DNA of 47,936 nucleotides, taken from a virus. Location: positions 1 to 47,936 of IMG/VR virus record IMGVR_UViG_3300009788_000140; one strand, written 5' to 3'. The notes beneath the pieces were generated by a model, which searched no databases, had not been told where the DNA came from, and saw only the letters and a program-made list of their open reading frames with translations. Made by a program: the position numbers and the translations under genes. Shown here one piece after another: positions 39,815-47,919 of the stretch; position 1 is the first letter of the stretch, and each line of letters begins with the position of its first letter.

Positions 39815-40047
39815 TGCTCTGCTCCAAGGCGTTTAATTTCGCGTTGAGCATACCAAATAATTTTGTTCAGGTCATAAATATCAGTGGTTCCCTCCTTGCG
39901 TCCCAGCCTATATATAGCTTTGAATATGTTCCCTTGAGCGAAGTTCATGTTCAGGTGCTCAATGAGGTCCTGCATTTCCGCTGCGCCTTCCGGCAGTTGA
40001 TAGTAAACAGCAGTGTCGCCGTGGGGTATGACTGTCATTTTATCCAT
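39670..40047 (-). CDS. DUF3310-like protein with basic tail
   Basis: The start is ATG 40047 (CAGG nine bases upstream); TTG 40056 is an alternative. The first part shows MQDLIEHLNMNFAQGNIFKAIYR and NKIIWYAQREIKRL, the pattern of DUF3310/SaV-like phage proteins (hydrophobic helix, Gly-Asn, Lys/Arg, then a second helix). Function is not known; some are listed as nucleotide-kinase-like, without proof. The last 45 residues are strongly Arg/Lys-rich and are encoded in the region shared with the HNH-like gene, so they may be an out-of-frame extension. Confidence 0.65.
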   Translation of the reverse strand: MDKMTVIPHGDTAVYYQLPEGAAEMQDLIEHLNMNFAQGNIFKAIYRLGRKEGTTDIYDLNKIIWYAQREIKRLGAEQWVSENEAPSTTGSTMERLKRKSRERRGTKPGARRKKKAPSKKVTVKK

Positions 40048-40069
40048 GATGTGCAACCTGATCCTTTCT

Positions 40070-40411
40070 TTATAGGAGAACTGGGGGGCGGGGTGTTCTC
40101 GGCCCCACTATAAAAACTTTGGTATTCGACGGCCCAGACTCCACGCCATCGAGCGTCGTAGTGGTCAGGACACAGTTGTGCGAACCCGGTTCCACTATCG
40201 TAATGGTTCGTTGCCAGTCACCAATGATCGAGTCCAAGTTCTGAACTGCCGTACCATCACAGTAGAGGGTATAGAAGTCCAACTCCTGCTCCAGCAGTGG
40301 GGCGTTATCCGTATACGAATCCGGTGGTACGTAGGAAATATCGAAGTCCACTGCAAACACGAGGGTTGCCAGTGAAAGCAGTGCTACTGTTCTTAATATC
40401 GCTCGTTTCAT
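40070..40411 (-). CDS. Predicted secreted beta-sandwich protein
   Basis: The ATG at 40411 has GGAG upstream and forms ATGA with the preceding gene. The 113-aa product has a signal peptide (MKRAILRTVALLSLATLVFA, cleavage likely before VDF). The mature part looks Ig/fibronectin-like, with DWQRTITIV, HNCVLTTTTLDGVESGPSN and KVFIVG as strands, and two Cys that could form a disulfide. It should act in the periplasm or cell surface. An exported protein in a DNA-replication operon is unusual and may block superinfection; no motif proves it. Confidence 0.65.
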   Translation of the reverse strand: MKRAILRTVALLSLATLVFAVDFDISYVPPDSYTDNAPLLEQELDFYTLYCDGTAVQNLDSIIGDWQRTITIVEPGSHNCVLTTTTLDGVESGPSNTKVFIVGPRTPRPPVLL

Positions 40412-40506
40412 GGTGCTCTCCATATAATAATGATGGTTCCAATGGCGAAGCACAATGACCCCGCGAGGTAGAACCAGAAGGGTAGTAGCTCAATAAATTT
40501 ACTCAT
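40408..40506 (-). CDS. Membrane microprotein
   Basis: A 32-aa frame from ATG 40506 with AAGG nine bases upstream. It begins MSKFIELLPFWFYLAG and has one hydrophobic span (about residues 8-27), then a short basic end (WRAP). It overlaps both neighbours (TAATG before, ATGA after), which strongly supports translation. Its single span suggests an inner-membrane protein; function unknown. It pairs naturally with the exported protein encoded next. Confidence 0.6.
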   Translation of the reverse strand: MSKFIELLPFWFYLAGSLCFAIGTIIIIWRAP

Positions 40507-40676
40507 TACCCAGCCTTTGAGTCTTCTATATGTACAGATAGGACGACTCGCCATGGGTACGTCCACGATTCATCCCCCCTCCGAACGTATATATATTCGG
40601 GATGCCTCGTAACGACGTTCACGTCTTCAAGGACCGTAGATGCCTCAGCTTTTTTGTGCTCAATTGTGACTTTCAT
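40506..40676 (-). CDS. Hypothetical small protein
   Basis: A 56-aa frame from ATG 40676 with a strong AGGAGAGG sequence before it, located inside the end of the primase-helicase gene. It begins MKVTIEHKKAEASTV and ends with EDSKAG. Strand-like segments (KVTIEHK, YIYVRRGD, WRVVLSVHIE) suggest a compact beta protein. No family is recognised. Confidence 0.6.
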   Translation of the reverse strand: MKVTIEHKKAEASTVLEDVNVVTRHPEYIYVRRGDESWTYPWRVVLSVHIEDSKAG

Positions 40677-43557
40677 CGTCCTCTCCTATAGTGAGGTCTT
40701 CCAGTTCGATATTGAAGTCGTAGCATATAGCACGGGACATCGCCCATGATGTTCCGGCCCCAAGGGTTGCCCTGTGCTCAAACATACCGGCTTCGAGTTT
40801 GAAACGTTGCTCCAGATCACCCGACATGTTTAATTGCCGCGTCTTATAGAGCCATCGTTTGAAGTCACCCTTAGCTACCCGCAGCTTGCCTTGCTGCTGA
40901 CCAATCTGGTACGTGAGCTTCCGTAGGTGTGAATGGTTTCCAACTATGACTGGCTCATATTTACCACCAGCACTCGTTCGTAGATTCTCTACGACGAGCC
41001 GTTCGTGTTGGTGCTGCATCATGTACGCGAGCAGTAGTTCTTTCGGATCAGTAGCACTGCGAGCGGAGCCAACACGGGCGCGAAGCTGTTTGAATTTTCT
41101 CTGCAAATACTTTATCAGCTTCATCAGATCGAAGTTGGCACACCCCGCTATGTTCGCCATTTCAGCACCGGCCATCAGCGTAGCCATCGTAGCGATCCAG
41201 TAGCGTTCTGCTGCTTCCGCTTTGAAGTGGCCCTCAAGTTTGATACGCCATTCGTCTACTTTACGTGCTACCTTATCTGTGTTGTTGGTGAGGTACCTAG
41301 CGTAATCCTGTCCAACCATTCCGTAGTTGCTCTGGAGTTCGGCAACCATGCTGGCGATACGTGGGTCAGCGACAGGGCGTTGGTTAGCGGAAATGGCAAT
41401 CTCAAATATCCTGTATACACCTGCATCAGAAGCACCAGTCTCACTTGCCGCGAGATCAAAGACTGATTCGTTCGAGGTGCATATCAGCATCGTGTGCCAA
41501 GTCTGTGCTGCAATTGTTCGAGCACTGCGATCGGCGCGTTCACGGTCCTTTCCCTGCGTGACTTGGAAAGCTGTCTGAACGAACTCGTGCAGCGAGCGAT
41601 CGTCCCCTCTCACTTCATCCCAATACACCGGCAAGTTCTGTAGGTACGCTACCTTGTTCTTCACGGCTGTGGATGTGTCGTTCAGCGTCATCGTGCCGAG
41701 CTTCGGGTTGCCCCATACAGCGGCGGCAGTCTCCAATGACAAGCTCTTACCAGCACTCGTGCCAGTCGAAACGATAGCCATGATCGCACCCGACTGCCCA
41801 GTGAACTTGATCAGCGGTCCAGCGAACGCCGAAGCGAGCATGACCATGATGTGCTCCAACCCCTGCTCGTTATAGAAGTTAAAGACATCGTTCCATCGGT
41901 CAGCTTTCCCAACGGGTATGAAATAGTCAGCGATACCCTTGTGTTTGTGGTTCGCGGTAACGACGCTTTTCTTGATCGACCCATCTTTGAAGAATGCAGC
42001 ACCACCAGAGGCGAACCCAATGATGTTCTTGTCACCCTTGTCGTCCACTTTCTCGATCCACCCGAGTTGATCGGTGGTATCAAGTATCGCGTTTTCGTCC
42101 TGCAATTTCTGTAACCAAGTAGCCATGAGGTCCTTCCAATGTTTCTGCTCGTCTGTAGTTAGAGGTACGCCACGTATGCTGAGAGTCTCCCACGTTTTCG
42201 TGCTGCCCCACAAGTCACCACCTTGAACTTCAATGGCGATGGGCTTGCCCGACTTCGACTTCGCTTGTAGTACGTATGTATAGTCTCCAGTGTTCGTGGA
42301 TTTCTGCGCCTGCATCAGCCGCCATGTGCGCTTCAGCACCCGTTCGTATACCCACTCCGCAGACTCTTTATCAAATACCTTACGCTCGGTACCGTCATTG
42401 CCGGGCATGGCCCTCCAGTTGTTAGGATAGTCGCCGACCAACCCCTGCACTGTTCCCAATTTAGGTATGACTGTACCCGTTTTGGGTACCTCGGCCTGTG
42501 GGGGTGTGGGGTCAACGTACCCGAGCGCCATGGGTGTCTTCGATTTCTTCGACTTGTATATGGGGCACGCTTGACACAATGCTGGATGCCAGCCTTCAAA
42601 CGTCGAGCACTTCGTCGGCCCGGTCGTATCAGCGGCGAGTTTCTGCTGCCACTTTTCTTCAGTGGCGTCGTAGTCGTAGGCGATGTGCCTCGATGACATC
42701 GGATGAACCAGCTTCACGCCGCCGTCGAGATATTTTAGAAACAGGAGCGTGGAATTCCATTCAGGCTCGGACTGTTCTGCACCGCCCGTCACCATAATGT
42801 GCCGTAGCACAGCACAGTTACCTATCACCTGTTTGGTATATGCTTTGCGTGAGTTCTGGTTGGCTGAGTATTCATTCGTGACCGCTTTTCCTAACAGATG
42901 TGCGGGAATGCTGGTAGTTTTTACCAAGGGAAGACACTTCGCCAGTTCTTTCGGATCGAAGTCTTCGTCGGTTTCCCACACGAGTGTCACAGGTCGTGGG
43001 TTGTCGGGGTCCTTGCGATTGTGGGTGCCGGGTGGTCGCAATACTCGTGCGCTATCGCTGGTACACACGCTGTCAACGGGGAAGTTATGCGCAACGCAGT
43101 CGGCTTTCAAACCTTCAGCGAGCGGCAACCACTCAGCTACGGGGATGGCCTCCTTGAGCGGCCAGTACAGGTGAATCCCGTTGCCTGACTTAACCATCAA
43201 CGATGGCCGGGGCATCTTCGTAGCGAGCAGGTATTCTTTAATCGCGGCGACGGCTGAACCATCAGGGCAATCTTTGTTATCGACGTCGAGCCACAATGCT
43301 TTCAGGTGACTGACGTTCTTCGCCGTGCGCTTGACACGCAACTTGTCAGTCGGAGTTAGGAATGTCTCTTTGAAGGATGCGAGGGCATAGTAGATCGTGT
43401 GCCCTTTGGAATCGAGATCGAGCGCCAGCTTTGCAGCAACATCGTGTCGCGTCATCGTGTAATGAATGAAGACCTTCTTGTCTTCTATTTTCACGTGATC
43501 CGCGATGCAGATGTTCCCGTCCGGGACAACTCGTTTTAGAAATTCTCTCGTTTCCAT
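40660..43557 (-). CDS. Primase-helicase fusion
   Basis: A 965-aa protein. The N-terminal part matches archaeo-eukaryotic-type primases: KALWLDVDNKD (about residues 86-96, Asp91 and Asp93), then GNGIHLYWPLK with His129, then a C-rich linker that may bind zinc (about 325-345). The C-terminal half is a DUF927-like helicase with Walker A TGTSAGKS (598-605, Lys604) and Walker B VYWDEV (Asp647, Glu648). It would unwind the template and make primers at the fork. No phage DNA polymerase is seen in the window, so host polymerase probably extends them. A hairpin terminator separates it from the SSB gene upstream. Confidence 0.82.
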   Translation of the reverse strand: METREFLKRVVPDGNICIADHVKIEDKKVFIHYTMTRHDVAAKLALDLDSKGHTIYYALASFKETFLTPTDKLRVKRTAKNVSHLKALWLDVDNKDCPDGSAVAAIKEYLLATKMPRPSLMVKSGNGIHLYWPLKEAIPVAEWLPLAEGLKADCVAHNFPVDSVCTSDSARVLRPPGTHNRKDPDNPRPVTLVWETDEDFDPKELAKCLPLVKTTSIPAHLLGKAVTNEYSANQNSRKAYTKQVIGNCAVLRHIMVTGGAEQSEPEWNSTLLFLKYLDGGVKLVHPMSSRHIAYDYDATEEKWQQKLAADTTGPTKCSTFEGWHPALCQACPIYKSKKSKTPMALGYVDPTPPQAEVPKTGTVIPKLGTVQGLVGDYPNNWRAMPGNDGTERKVFDKESAEWVYERVLKRTWRLMQAQKSTNTGDYTYVLQAKSKSGKPIAIEVQGGDLWGSTKTWETLSIRGVPLTTDEQKHWKDLMATWLQKLQDENAILDTTDQLGWIEKVDDKGDKNIIGFASGGAAFFKDGSIKKSVVTANHKHKGIADYFIPVGKADRWNDVFNFYNEQGLEHIMVMLASAFAGPLIKFTGQSGAIMAIVSTGTSAGKSLSLETAAAVWGNPKLGTMTLNDTSTAVKNKVAYLQNLPVYWDEVRGDDRSLHEFVQTAFQVTQGKDRERADRSARTIAAQTWHTMLICTSNESVFDLAASETGASDAGVYRIFEIAISANQRPVADPRIASMVAELQSNYGMVGQDYARYLTNNTDKVARKVDEWRIKLEGHFKAEAAERYWIATMATLMAGAEMANIAGCANFDLMKLIKYLQRKFKQLRARVGSARSATDPKELLLAYMMQHQHERLVVENLRTSAGGKYEPVIVGNHSHLRKLTYQIGQQQGKLRVAKGDFKRWLYKTRQLNMSGDLEQRFKLEAGMFEHRATLGAGTSWAMSRAICYDFNIELEDLTIGEDDESHN

Positions 43558-43569
43558 TACAACCCCACT

Positions 43570-43610
43570 AAAAATTGGGGCCGGTAAGGGGGAGGACCCT
43601 CACCGACCCC
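43570..43610 (-). terminator. Leftward terminator between SSB and primase-helicase genes
   Basis: On the minus strand a 14-bp stem (43610-43597 with 43590-43577, two G-U pairs, six-base loop) is followed by AAUUUUU (43576-43570). It lies in the gap after the SSB-like gene. It should stop part of the leftward transcripts, giving more SSB than primase-helicase. Confidence 0.75.
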
Positions 43611-43617
43611 GGCGCTA

Positions 43618-44712
43618 TCAATCGAGGATCGAAGATAGCATGTCAGTTATGTCAGCATCAGTGGCGGGCGACACGCCCTCCGGTGCCTTCACTTCTGACG
43701 GTTCAGCCTTGGGCTTCGCGGCCCTTGGCTTGGGGGGTTGTACTACCGGCGCTACCGGTGCGGGGGCAATAGCATCTTCCTCCACTGCCGCAGCGCGTTT
43801 TGGTTCTGGGGCTGGGGCGATGTCGTCTGTCGACTCAGAGAAATGCTGCTCCTCTGTGTTAGACGCTTCCGGGGGAGCCGACTCTGATGCTTCTGCGGTC
43901 GCGTTCGACTCGCTACTGGCTGCATCGCTATCGTCATCGGTAGTTCCCCCAGTCGCGTGCTCGGCAGACGTATCAAGGATACGCCTAACTGTATCGGAGT
44001 CGCGAAGCTCCTCCACAGCGCCAAACTCGGTTTCGTTGAGAAAGCGGCCCGGTTTGAAAGACAGCTTCGGGTACGACACCGTAGTATCAAACCCGATCTT
44101 GGTTGACAGCATGTACGGCGACAACCCTTTCGGTCCTAGCTTAATCTCAGCGTACTCTTTCAGCGGGTTCAAACTCGCTGGTGGAATGCGAAGTAGCATG
44201 GTGGGAAGGTCTTCGAGCTTCTTCTCGCCAGAGACGAGTGCTTCCAACTCATGCAGGAAAAGAACAACGACACGACGCACATCCTGACAGGCGCGTGTCT
44301 TCTTGCCCTCGTCAGTTGTCTTCGATCCCCATACATTCATGGGGCACGATGCGCAGGCCGCGTTGATCGCGTTTGGTACATCCGTATCAGGCTTCAGGCC
44401 ATTAGCAGACCAACAGTCTGGCTTGGCAGTGTCGCCTTCGGTGTACTTGCCCTTGTAGTACGTCTTCGCCAAGAACTCACTCGACTGAATGAGAATTAAC
44501 TCGACAGACTGTACGGCGTTTTCCTCGTCGTCCAAATAGACTTGTTCCTCGCCGCCCTGACGAACTCGCCATGTACGGCCTCGGTAAGAGATGATCGGGA
44601 AACCCGAGTGCACCCCACCTGAGAACTCTTTCCTCCCCTCCATTGCCGCAGATGCAGTTTGCAAGTGGGCAGGAAGGTTTGCTCGTGCGGCTACTAGATC
44701 AGTACCGGTCAT
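43618..44712 (-). CDS. Single-stranded-DNA-binding-like protein with acidic tail
   Basis: A 364-aa protein in ATGA overlap with the gene upstream. The N-terminal 230 residues form the folded part, with strands (FPIISYRGRTWRVRQ) and four Cys in a zinc-binding-like set (Cys100, Cys120, Cys123, Cys142). The pattern KPDCWSANGLKPD, ACASCPMNVWGS and TRACQDVRR is familiar from phage proteins thought to bind ssDNA. Residues 250-350 are disordered and rich in Ala, Glu, Pro and Ser. The last nine residues, DMLSSILD preceded by Thr, resemble the acidic/hydrophobic tips of SSBs that recruit partners. Confidence 0.65.
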   Translation of the reverse strand: MTGTDLVAARANLPAHLQTASAAMEGRKEFSGGVHSGFPIISYRGRTWRVRQGGEEQVYLDDEENAVQSVELILIQSSEFLAKTYYKGKYTEGDTAKPDCWSANGLKPDTDVPNAINAACASCPMNVWGSKTTDEGKKTRACQDVRRVVVLFLHELEALVSGEKKLEDLPTMLLRIPPASLNPLKEYAEIKLGPKGLSPYMLSTKIGFDTTVSYPKLSFKPGRFLNETEFGAVEELRDSDTVRRILDTSAEHATGGTTDDDSDAASSESNATAEASESAPPEASNTEEQHFSESTDDIAPAPEPKRAAAVEEDAIAPAPVAPVVQPPKPRAAKPKAEPSEVKAPEGVSPATDADITDMLSSILD

Positions 44713-45104
44713 GTTGCTCTCCTTACACCAATAAATATGGATTCGCTGTACTTGACGCCGGGAACGTCGATGCCACCGTCTAACAGTTCACGAACGATTT
44801 TCGCGTTCGCTTTCATGTCGATAGCTTCGAGGTTACCAGTGCTGACAGCAAAGTTATAAAATGCGTCGCGGTCTTTGACCGAACACGACGAACGGTTTTT
44901 CTTGTACGCTGTTCCTGCGTCGGTCGGTGCCGACTCAAGGCCCTCTTTATCGAGAGCGGCTAGGATCAGACCGTCGAGCTTAACAAGTGCGTCGGTCATG
45001 CGTTGTGTTGAGTTAGTGAATACTTTCTTTGCTGCGTCCTTTGCGTCACGAATCTGGACGTACTTATCGATCAGTTCGGGCAGCTTCATCTGTTCCATGC
45101 TCAT
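44709..45104 (-). CDS. Conserved phage protein of unknown function
   Basis: Start is ATG 45104, with GAGG eight bases upstream; a longer frame from 45212 would overlap the previous gene. The 131-aa product has a helical N-terminal half (LPELIDKYVQIRDAKDAAKK), a GTAYKKNRSSCSVKDRDAFYN stretch (about residues 68-88), and a C-terminal GVKYSESIFIGVRR. I recognise this organisation from proteins encoded beside SSB-like or recombination genes in many phages; their role is not known. It ends in an ATGA overlap with the SSB-like gene. Confidence 0.7.
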   Translation of the reverse strand: MSMEQMKLPELIDKYVQIRDAKDAAKKVFTNSTQRMTDALVKLDGLILAALDKEGLESAPTDAGTAYKKNRSSCSVKDRDAFYNFAVSTGNLEAIDMKANAKIVRELLDGGIDVPGVKYSESIFIGVRRAT

Positions 45105-45114
45105 AGTGTCGCCT

Positions 45115-45504
45115 CTATCTGTGGTTGGTGATGATGACTCTATCGTCGGCTGACGATTTGGCCTTGGGAAGCTCGCGCTTGATGAATTCCTCTGGGGTTT
45201 CACCAAGCACACGCTTGTCTGAGAATGCGAGTGTTGCCAAGCCGATACGGGCGCGATGCCAGAGAGATAGCTTGGAACCGTGTAACCGAGTCATGTAGGT
45301 GATGAACGAATCGAGTTGTTCCCGAGTAGCGTTGATCGTGACTGGTGTGCCTTTCTTCATGCTTAGTCCACGTGTCATCATGGACGTTGCTTCGAGGGAC
45401 TCTGCGAATTCTTTTACTTCGTCTTTAAGTCCATAATTGGTTGCGTAAGAAAGTGCTGCGATGATGCGGCGCAAGCGCCAACGGGAGAGCCAATTTTGTA
45501 TCAT
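45115..45504 (-). CDS. Hypothetical basic/helical protein
   Basis: Start is ATG 45504 with AAGG eight bases upstream; a TTG at 45528 would overlap the helicase gene. The 129-aa product has an Arg/Trp-rich N terminus (WLSRWRLRRIIAAL), a helical middle and a basic C terminus. It lies between helicase and SSB-region genes, so a link to DNA replication is likely but no motif is seen. Confidence 0.6.
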   Translation of the reverse strand: MIQNWLSRWRLRRIIAALSYATNYGLKDEVKEFAESLEATSMMTRGLSMKKGTPVTINATREQLDSFITYMTRLHGSKLSLWHRARIGLATLAFSDKRVLGETPEEFIKRELPKAKSSADDRVIITNHR

Positions 45505-45514
45505 GGTGTTCGCC

Positions 45515-47023
45515 TTAGTTGTCGTCAAACATATCCAGAAGTGCGCCTTGTAGACTCGCCTTCTGTTGTAAGCGTTTGTAAATCTTGCTCTCGATAGGGC
45601 AAGAAGTCAAGTGAATAATCATGGACTTATGCTTCTGTCCGGGCCGTGTAATTCGTGCGTTCGCTTGCTCGTAAGTTTCGAGTGAAGTGGTTGGTGAGAA
45701 CCACACAATCGTATTTGCTGCCGTAAGCGTCAGGCCGTGACTCATGCACTTCGGGTGTGCTACTAACACGCGTGGGGAAGTCTGAAGTTGGAACCCGGTG
45801 AAGATTTCATCACGTCGTTTCTTCGAGATGCCGCCGTGTATCAACGAACAGTCGACGCCCTTTGTATACAGGCGTTGGTGAAGCTCTGTAGCTGCGTGCG
45901 TGAAGTCAGCAAAGATAATCACTTTGCCAAGCGACTGATCAATAATATCGAACAGTTCATTTACCCTACTCGTGTTGTCTAATCGAACAACGGATTTGTC
46001 GGTTGTGTACACCCATCCGCAGGCGATCTGCAACAACTTCATAAAGAGGACGCCTTCGTTCGCCGAGGTAATCAGCCCCTCCCTGAACGCAGCCTTGGCA
46101 GCGGCGATCATCTTCTTATACGTGATGTCTATCTGGTTGGAAGGTGGCACATCGATCGTCTTGTAAATGACCGGTGGTAGCTCAACACAATCGTCACGCT
46201 TGTACCGCACTGCCGGGTGCAACATTTCGAACACCTGATCGTTAGCGTTGGACTTGGCGATCCACTTAAACTGTGTGATCTGCGTCATGGTTTTGCGTTG
46301 GAACTCTTTGAAGAACTTCGGAGCGCGACGGGGAGTCAGCAACTTTGCAAGACCCCATGCATCAGTCGGGTTGTTAGGTGTTGGCGAACCAGTCATACCC
46401 CACACGTAGGGAACCCTCGCGATCAGCTTCGCAGCCTTCTTCCATTTATTCGTTTGCTTGTTTCGGAACGCACCGACTTCATCGAGAATCACCACGTCGA
46501 ACTTCATTGCGATAAGTTCAGGGAGAATCACACCAATGCCATCGTGGTTGATTACGTAGAACTGGTGATCCTCGGTGAGCACCTTCAGTCGTTTTGCTTT
46601 CGTACCGTGCAGGATGCCGACCGAGTGCCAGCCGAAGTACTGAAAGATTTCTCTATCCCACACCTGTGTGAGAGTCGATAGCGGTGCGACCACCAGCACC
46701 TTCTTTACCAAGCCTTCATGGATCATGTTATCACAGGCATACAGCGCGGCCCTTGTCTTACCTGTCCCCATTTCAGAGAGTACATATGCTCTTGGGTTCA
46801 TCGTGAGCAGAGCCGCCGTGATCTTCTGGGTACGGAAGGGTGGTGGGTTGTCGGGCCATGGATACTGCGCAACGATGGGGGCCGGGACAGTGTATCCCAG
46901 ATTTCGTAACAGACGTGTCACTTCAATCGTATGCGCGATCGTTCCGGCACCGATCAAGTTCCCAACTTGTTGGCTGCTCGGCAACTGGATCATGCCATCA
47001 GTTATGATTGGGCGTTTAGTCAT
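45515..47023 (-). CDS. SNF2-type superfamily 2 helicase/translocase
   Basis: A 502-aa protein with superfamily 2 motifs: LSEMGTGKTRAAL (residues 82-94, Lys89) as motif I, KVLVVAPLSTL (108-118) as Ia, VVILDEVGAF (177-186, Asp181-Glu182) as II, WGMTGSPTPN as III, KVIIFADFTHAATEL as IV and QANARITRPGQ as VI. The arginines in motif VI are those that contact ATP. SNF2-like phage helicases move along double-stranded DNA and may act in replication, recombination or removal of bound proteins. It overlaps the VRR-NUC gene by 1 base, so the two probably act together. Confidence 0.88.
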   Translation of the reverse strand: MTKRPIITDGMIQLPSSQQVGNLIGAGTIAHTIEVTRLLRNLGYTVPAPIVAQYPWPDNPPPFRTQKITAALLTMNPRAYVLSEMGTGKTRAALYACDNMIHEGLVKKVLVVAPLSTLTQVWDREIFQYFGWHSVGILHGTKAKRLKVLTEDHQFYVINHDGIGVILPELIAMKFDVVILDEVGAFRNKQTNKWKKAAKLIARVPYVWGMTGSPTPNNPTDAWGLAKLLTPRRAPKFFKEFQRKTMTQITQFKWIAKSNANDQVFEMLHPAVRYKRDDCVELPPVIYKTIDVPPSNQIDITYKKMIAAAKAAFREGLITSANEGVLFMKLLQIACGWVYTTDKSVVRLDNTSRVNELFDIIDQSLGKVIIFADFTHAATELHQRLYTKGVDCSLIHGGISKKRRDEIFTGFQLQTSPRVLVAHPKCMSHGLTLTAANTIVWFSPTTSLETYEQANARITRPGQKHKSMIIHLTSCPIESKIYKRLQQKASLQGALLDMFDDN

Positions 47024-47415
47024 CAGAGCGGATCACACCACGTACAGCGGTAGTTTCCCCCTACCTTGTTGCCGTGCTCACATGTCCCCGGTGCCCGGTT
47101 TTTGGGACCAGCTTCTTCCTCCAGCCATTCCAGTAATTCCCGTTCACCTGAATACAGAGCACCGATCAGGGCTTCGCCGATTACGAACACTTTACCACCT
47201 GCGTTCTCAACGTCGTCAATCGTTAAAAGTTGTCGGGGTGTGGGGTGCTTACCCGGCGCTTTCGTTTCAATTGCAAAGTAGATGCCTTTGTAACAGGCGT
47301 GACAGTCGAGACACGCAGCGCCGTAACCAGTTTGCACAGGCCAGTGCTGATATGCGCCGTACGACTTGAGTGTCTTCTTGACACGCGCTTTCACTTTCGC
47401 TTCTGGACCAGCCAT
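47023..47415 (-). CDS. VRR-NUC nuclease with C-terminal zinc finger
   Basis: A 130-aa protein with a PD-(D/E)XK nuclease core of the VRR-NUC type: GYGAACLDCHACYKGIYFAIETK (residues 30-52) with acidic and Lys catalytic residues (Asp37, Glu50, Lys52), then PTPRQLLTIDDVENAGGKVFVI (59-79). The C-terminal part has Cys112, His114, Cys124 and Cys127, a likely zinc finger absent from the minimal domain. VRR-NUC enzymes cut branched or structured DNA. Coupling to the SNF2 helicase suggests joint processing of recombination or replication intermediates. Confidence 0.8.
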   Translation of the reverse strand: MAGPEAKVKARVKKTLKSYGAYQHWPVQTGYGAACLDCHACYKGIYFAIETKAPGKHPTPRQLLTIDDVENAGGKVFVIGEALIGALYSGERELLEWLEEEAGPKNRAPGTCEHGNKVGGNYRCTWCDPL

Positions 47416-47919
47416 CTACTTGCCACCTATAAGGGGGAGTAATCCGCCAGCCGCTAATCCTTGCGCTAACCCCTGACCGAATCCCGCTTGAACCTGACCC
47501 GCCGACCCAAAGGACCCGCCTGCCAGAGCTTGCTGAAACTGCTGCTGAGATTGCTGCTGCATGGCTCTTACCTGCGTTGCGGTTAAATTCTGTGAAGCCT
47601 GAGACTGTTCGGACTTTGGGCGCTCCCAAATGTCCTCCCCCGCGTCGCACGTCATAATAGCCGTTGCACACCATTCCTCGAAGTCATCGCACAATATTTC
47701 GATGCACGTCTCGTTGTCTGGGGTTCTCGGTGAGATACGTGCCTTCAGTGAAATCATTTGGTCATTGAAGAACGCAAGTTTAATAAGGTCGCAATCTTCG
47801 GCGATCATATGTGCTTCGTCGGTTCGATACACATTCTCCCAAACCACATCAGGGATCATATTGCGGAATTCCTGCTTGAGCATTACTTTCAATGTGCGTG
47901 GCTCAAGTGTCTGGCTCAA
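47416..47919 (-). CDS. Hypothetical protein with Gln/Gly-rich C terminus
   Basis: A 167-aa protein starting at TTG 47919, with an unmistakable GAGGAG eight bases upstream. Residues 1-105 form a mixed alpha/beta domain with acidic patches (EDCDLIKLAFFNDQMISLKARI). Residues 110-167 are Gln-, Gly- and Ala-rich and likely disordered. It would be the second gene of the leftward arm if the ends join. No family is recognised. Confidence 0.65.
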   Translation of the reverse strand: MSQTLEPRTLKVMLKQEFRNMIPDVVWENVYRTDEAHMIAEDCDLIKLAFFNDQMISLKARISPRTPDNETCIEILCDDFEEWCATAIMTCDAGEDIWERPKSEQSQASQNLTATQVRAMQQQSQQQFQQALAGGSFGSAGQVQAGFGQGLAQGLAAGGLLPLIGGK

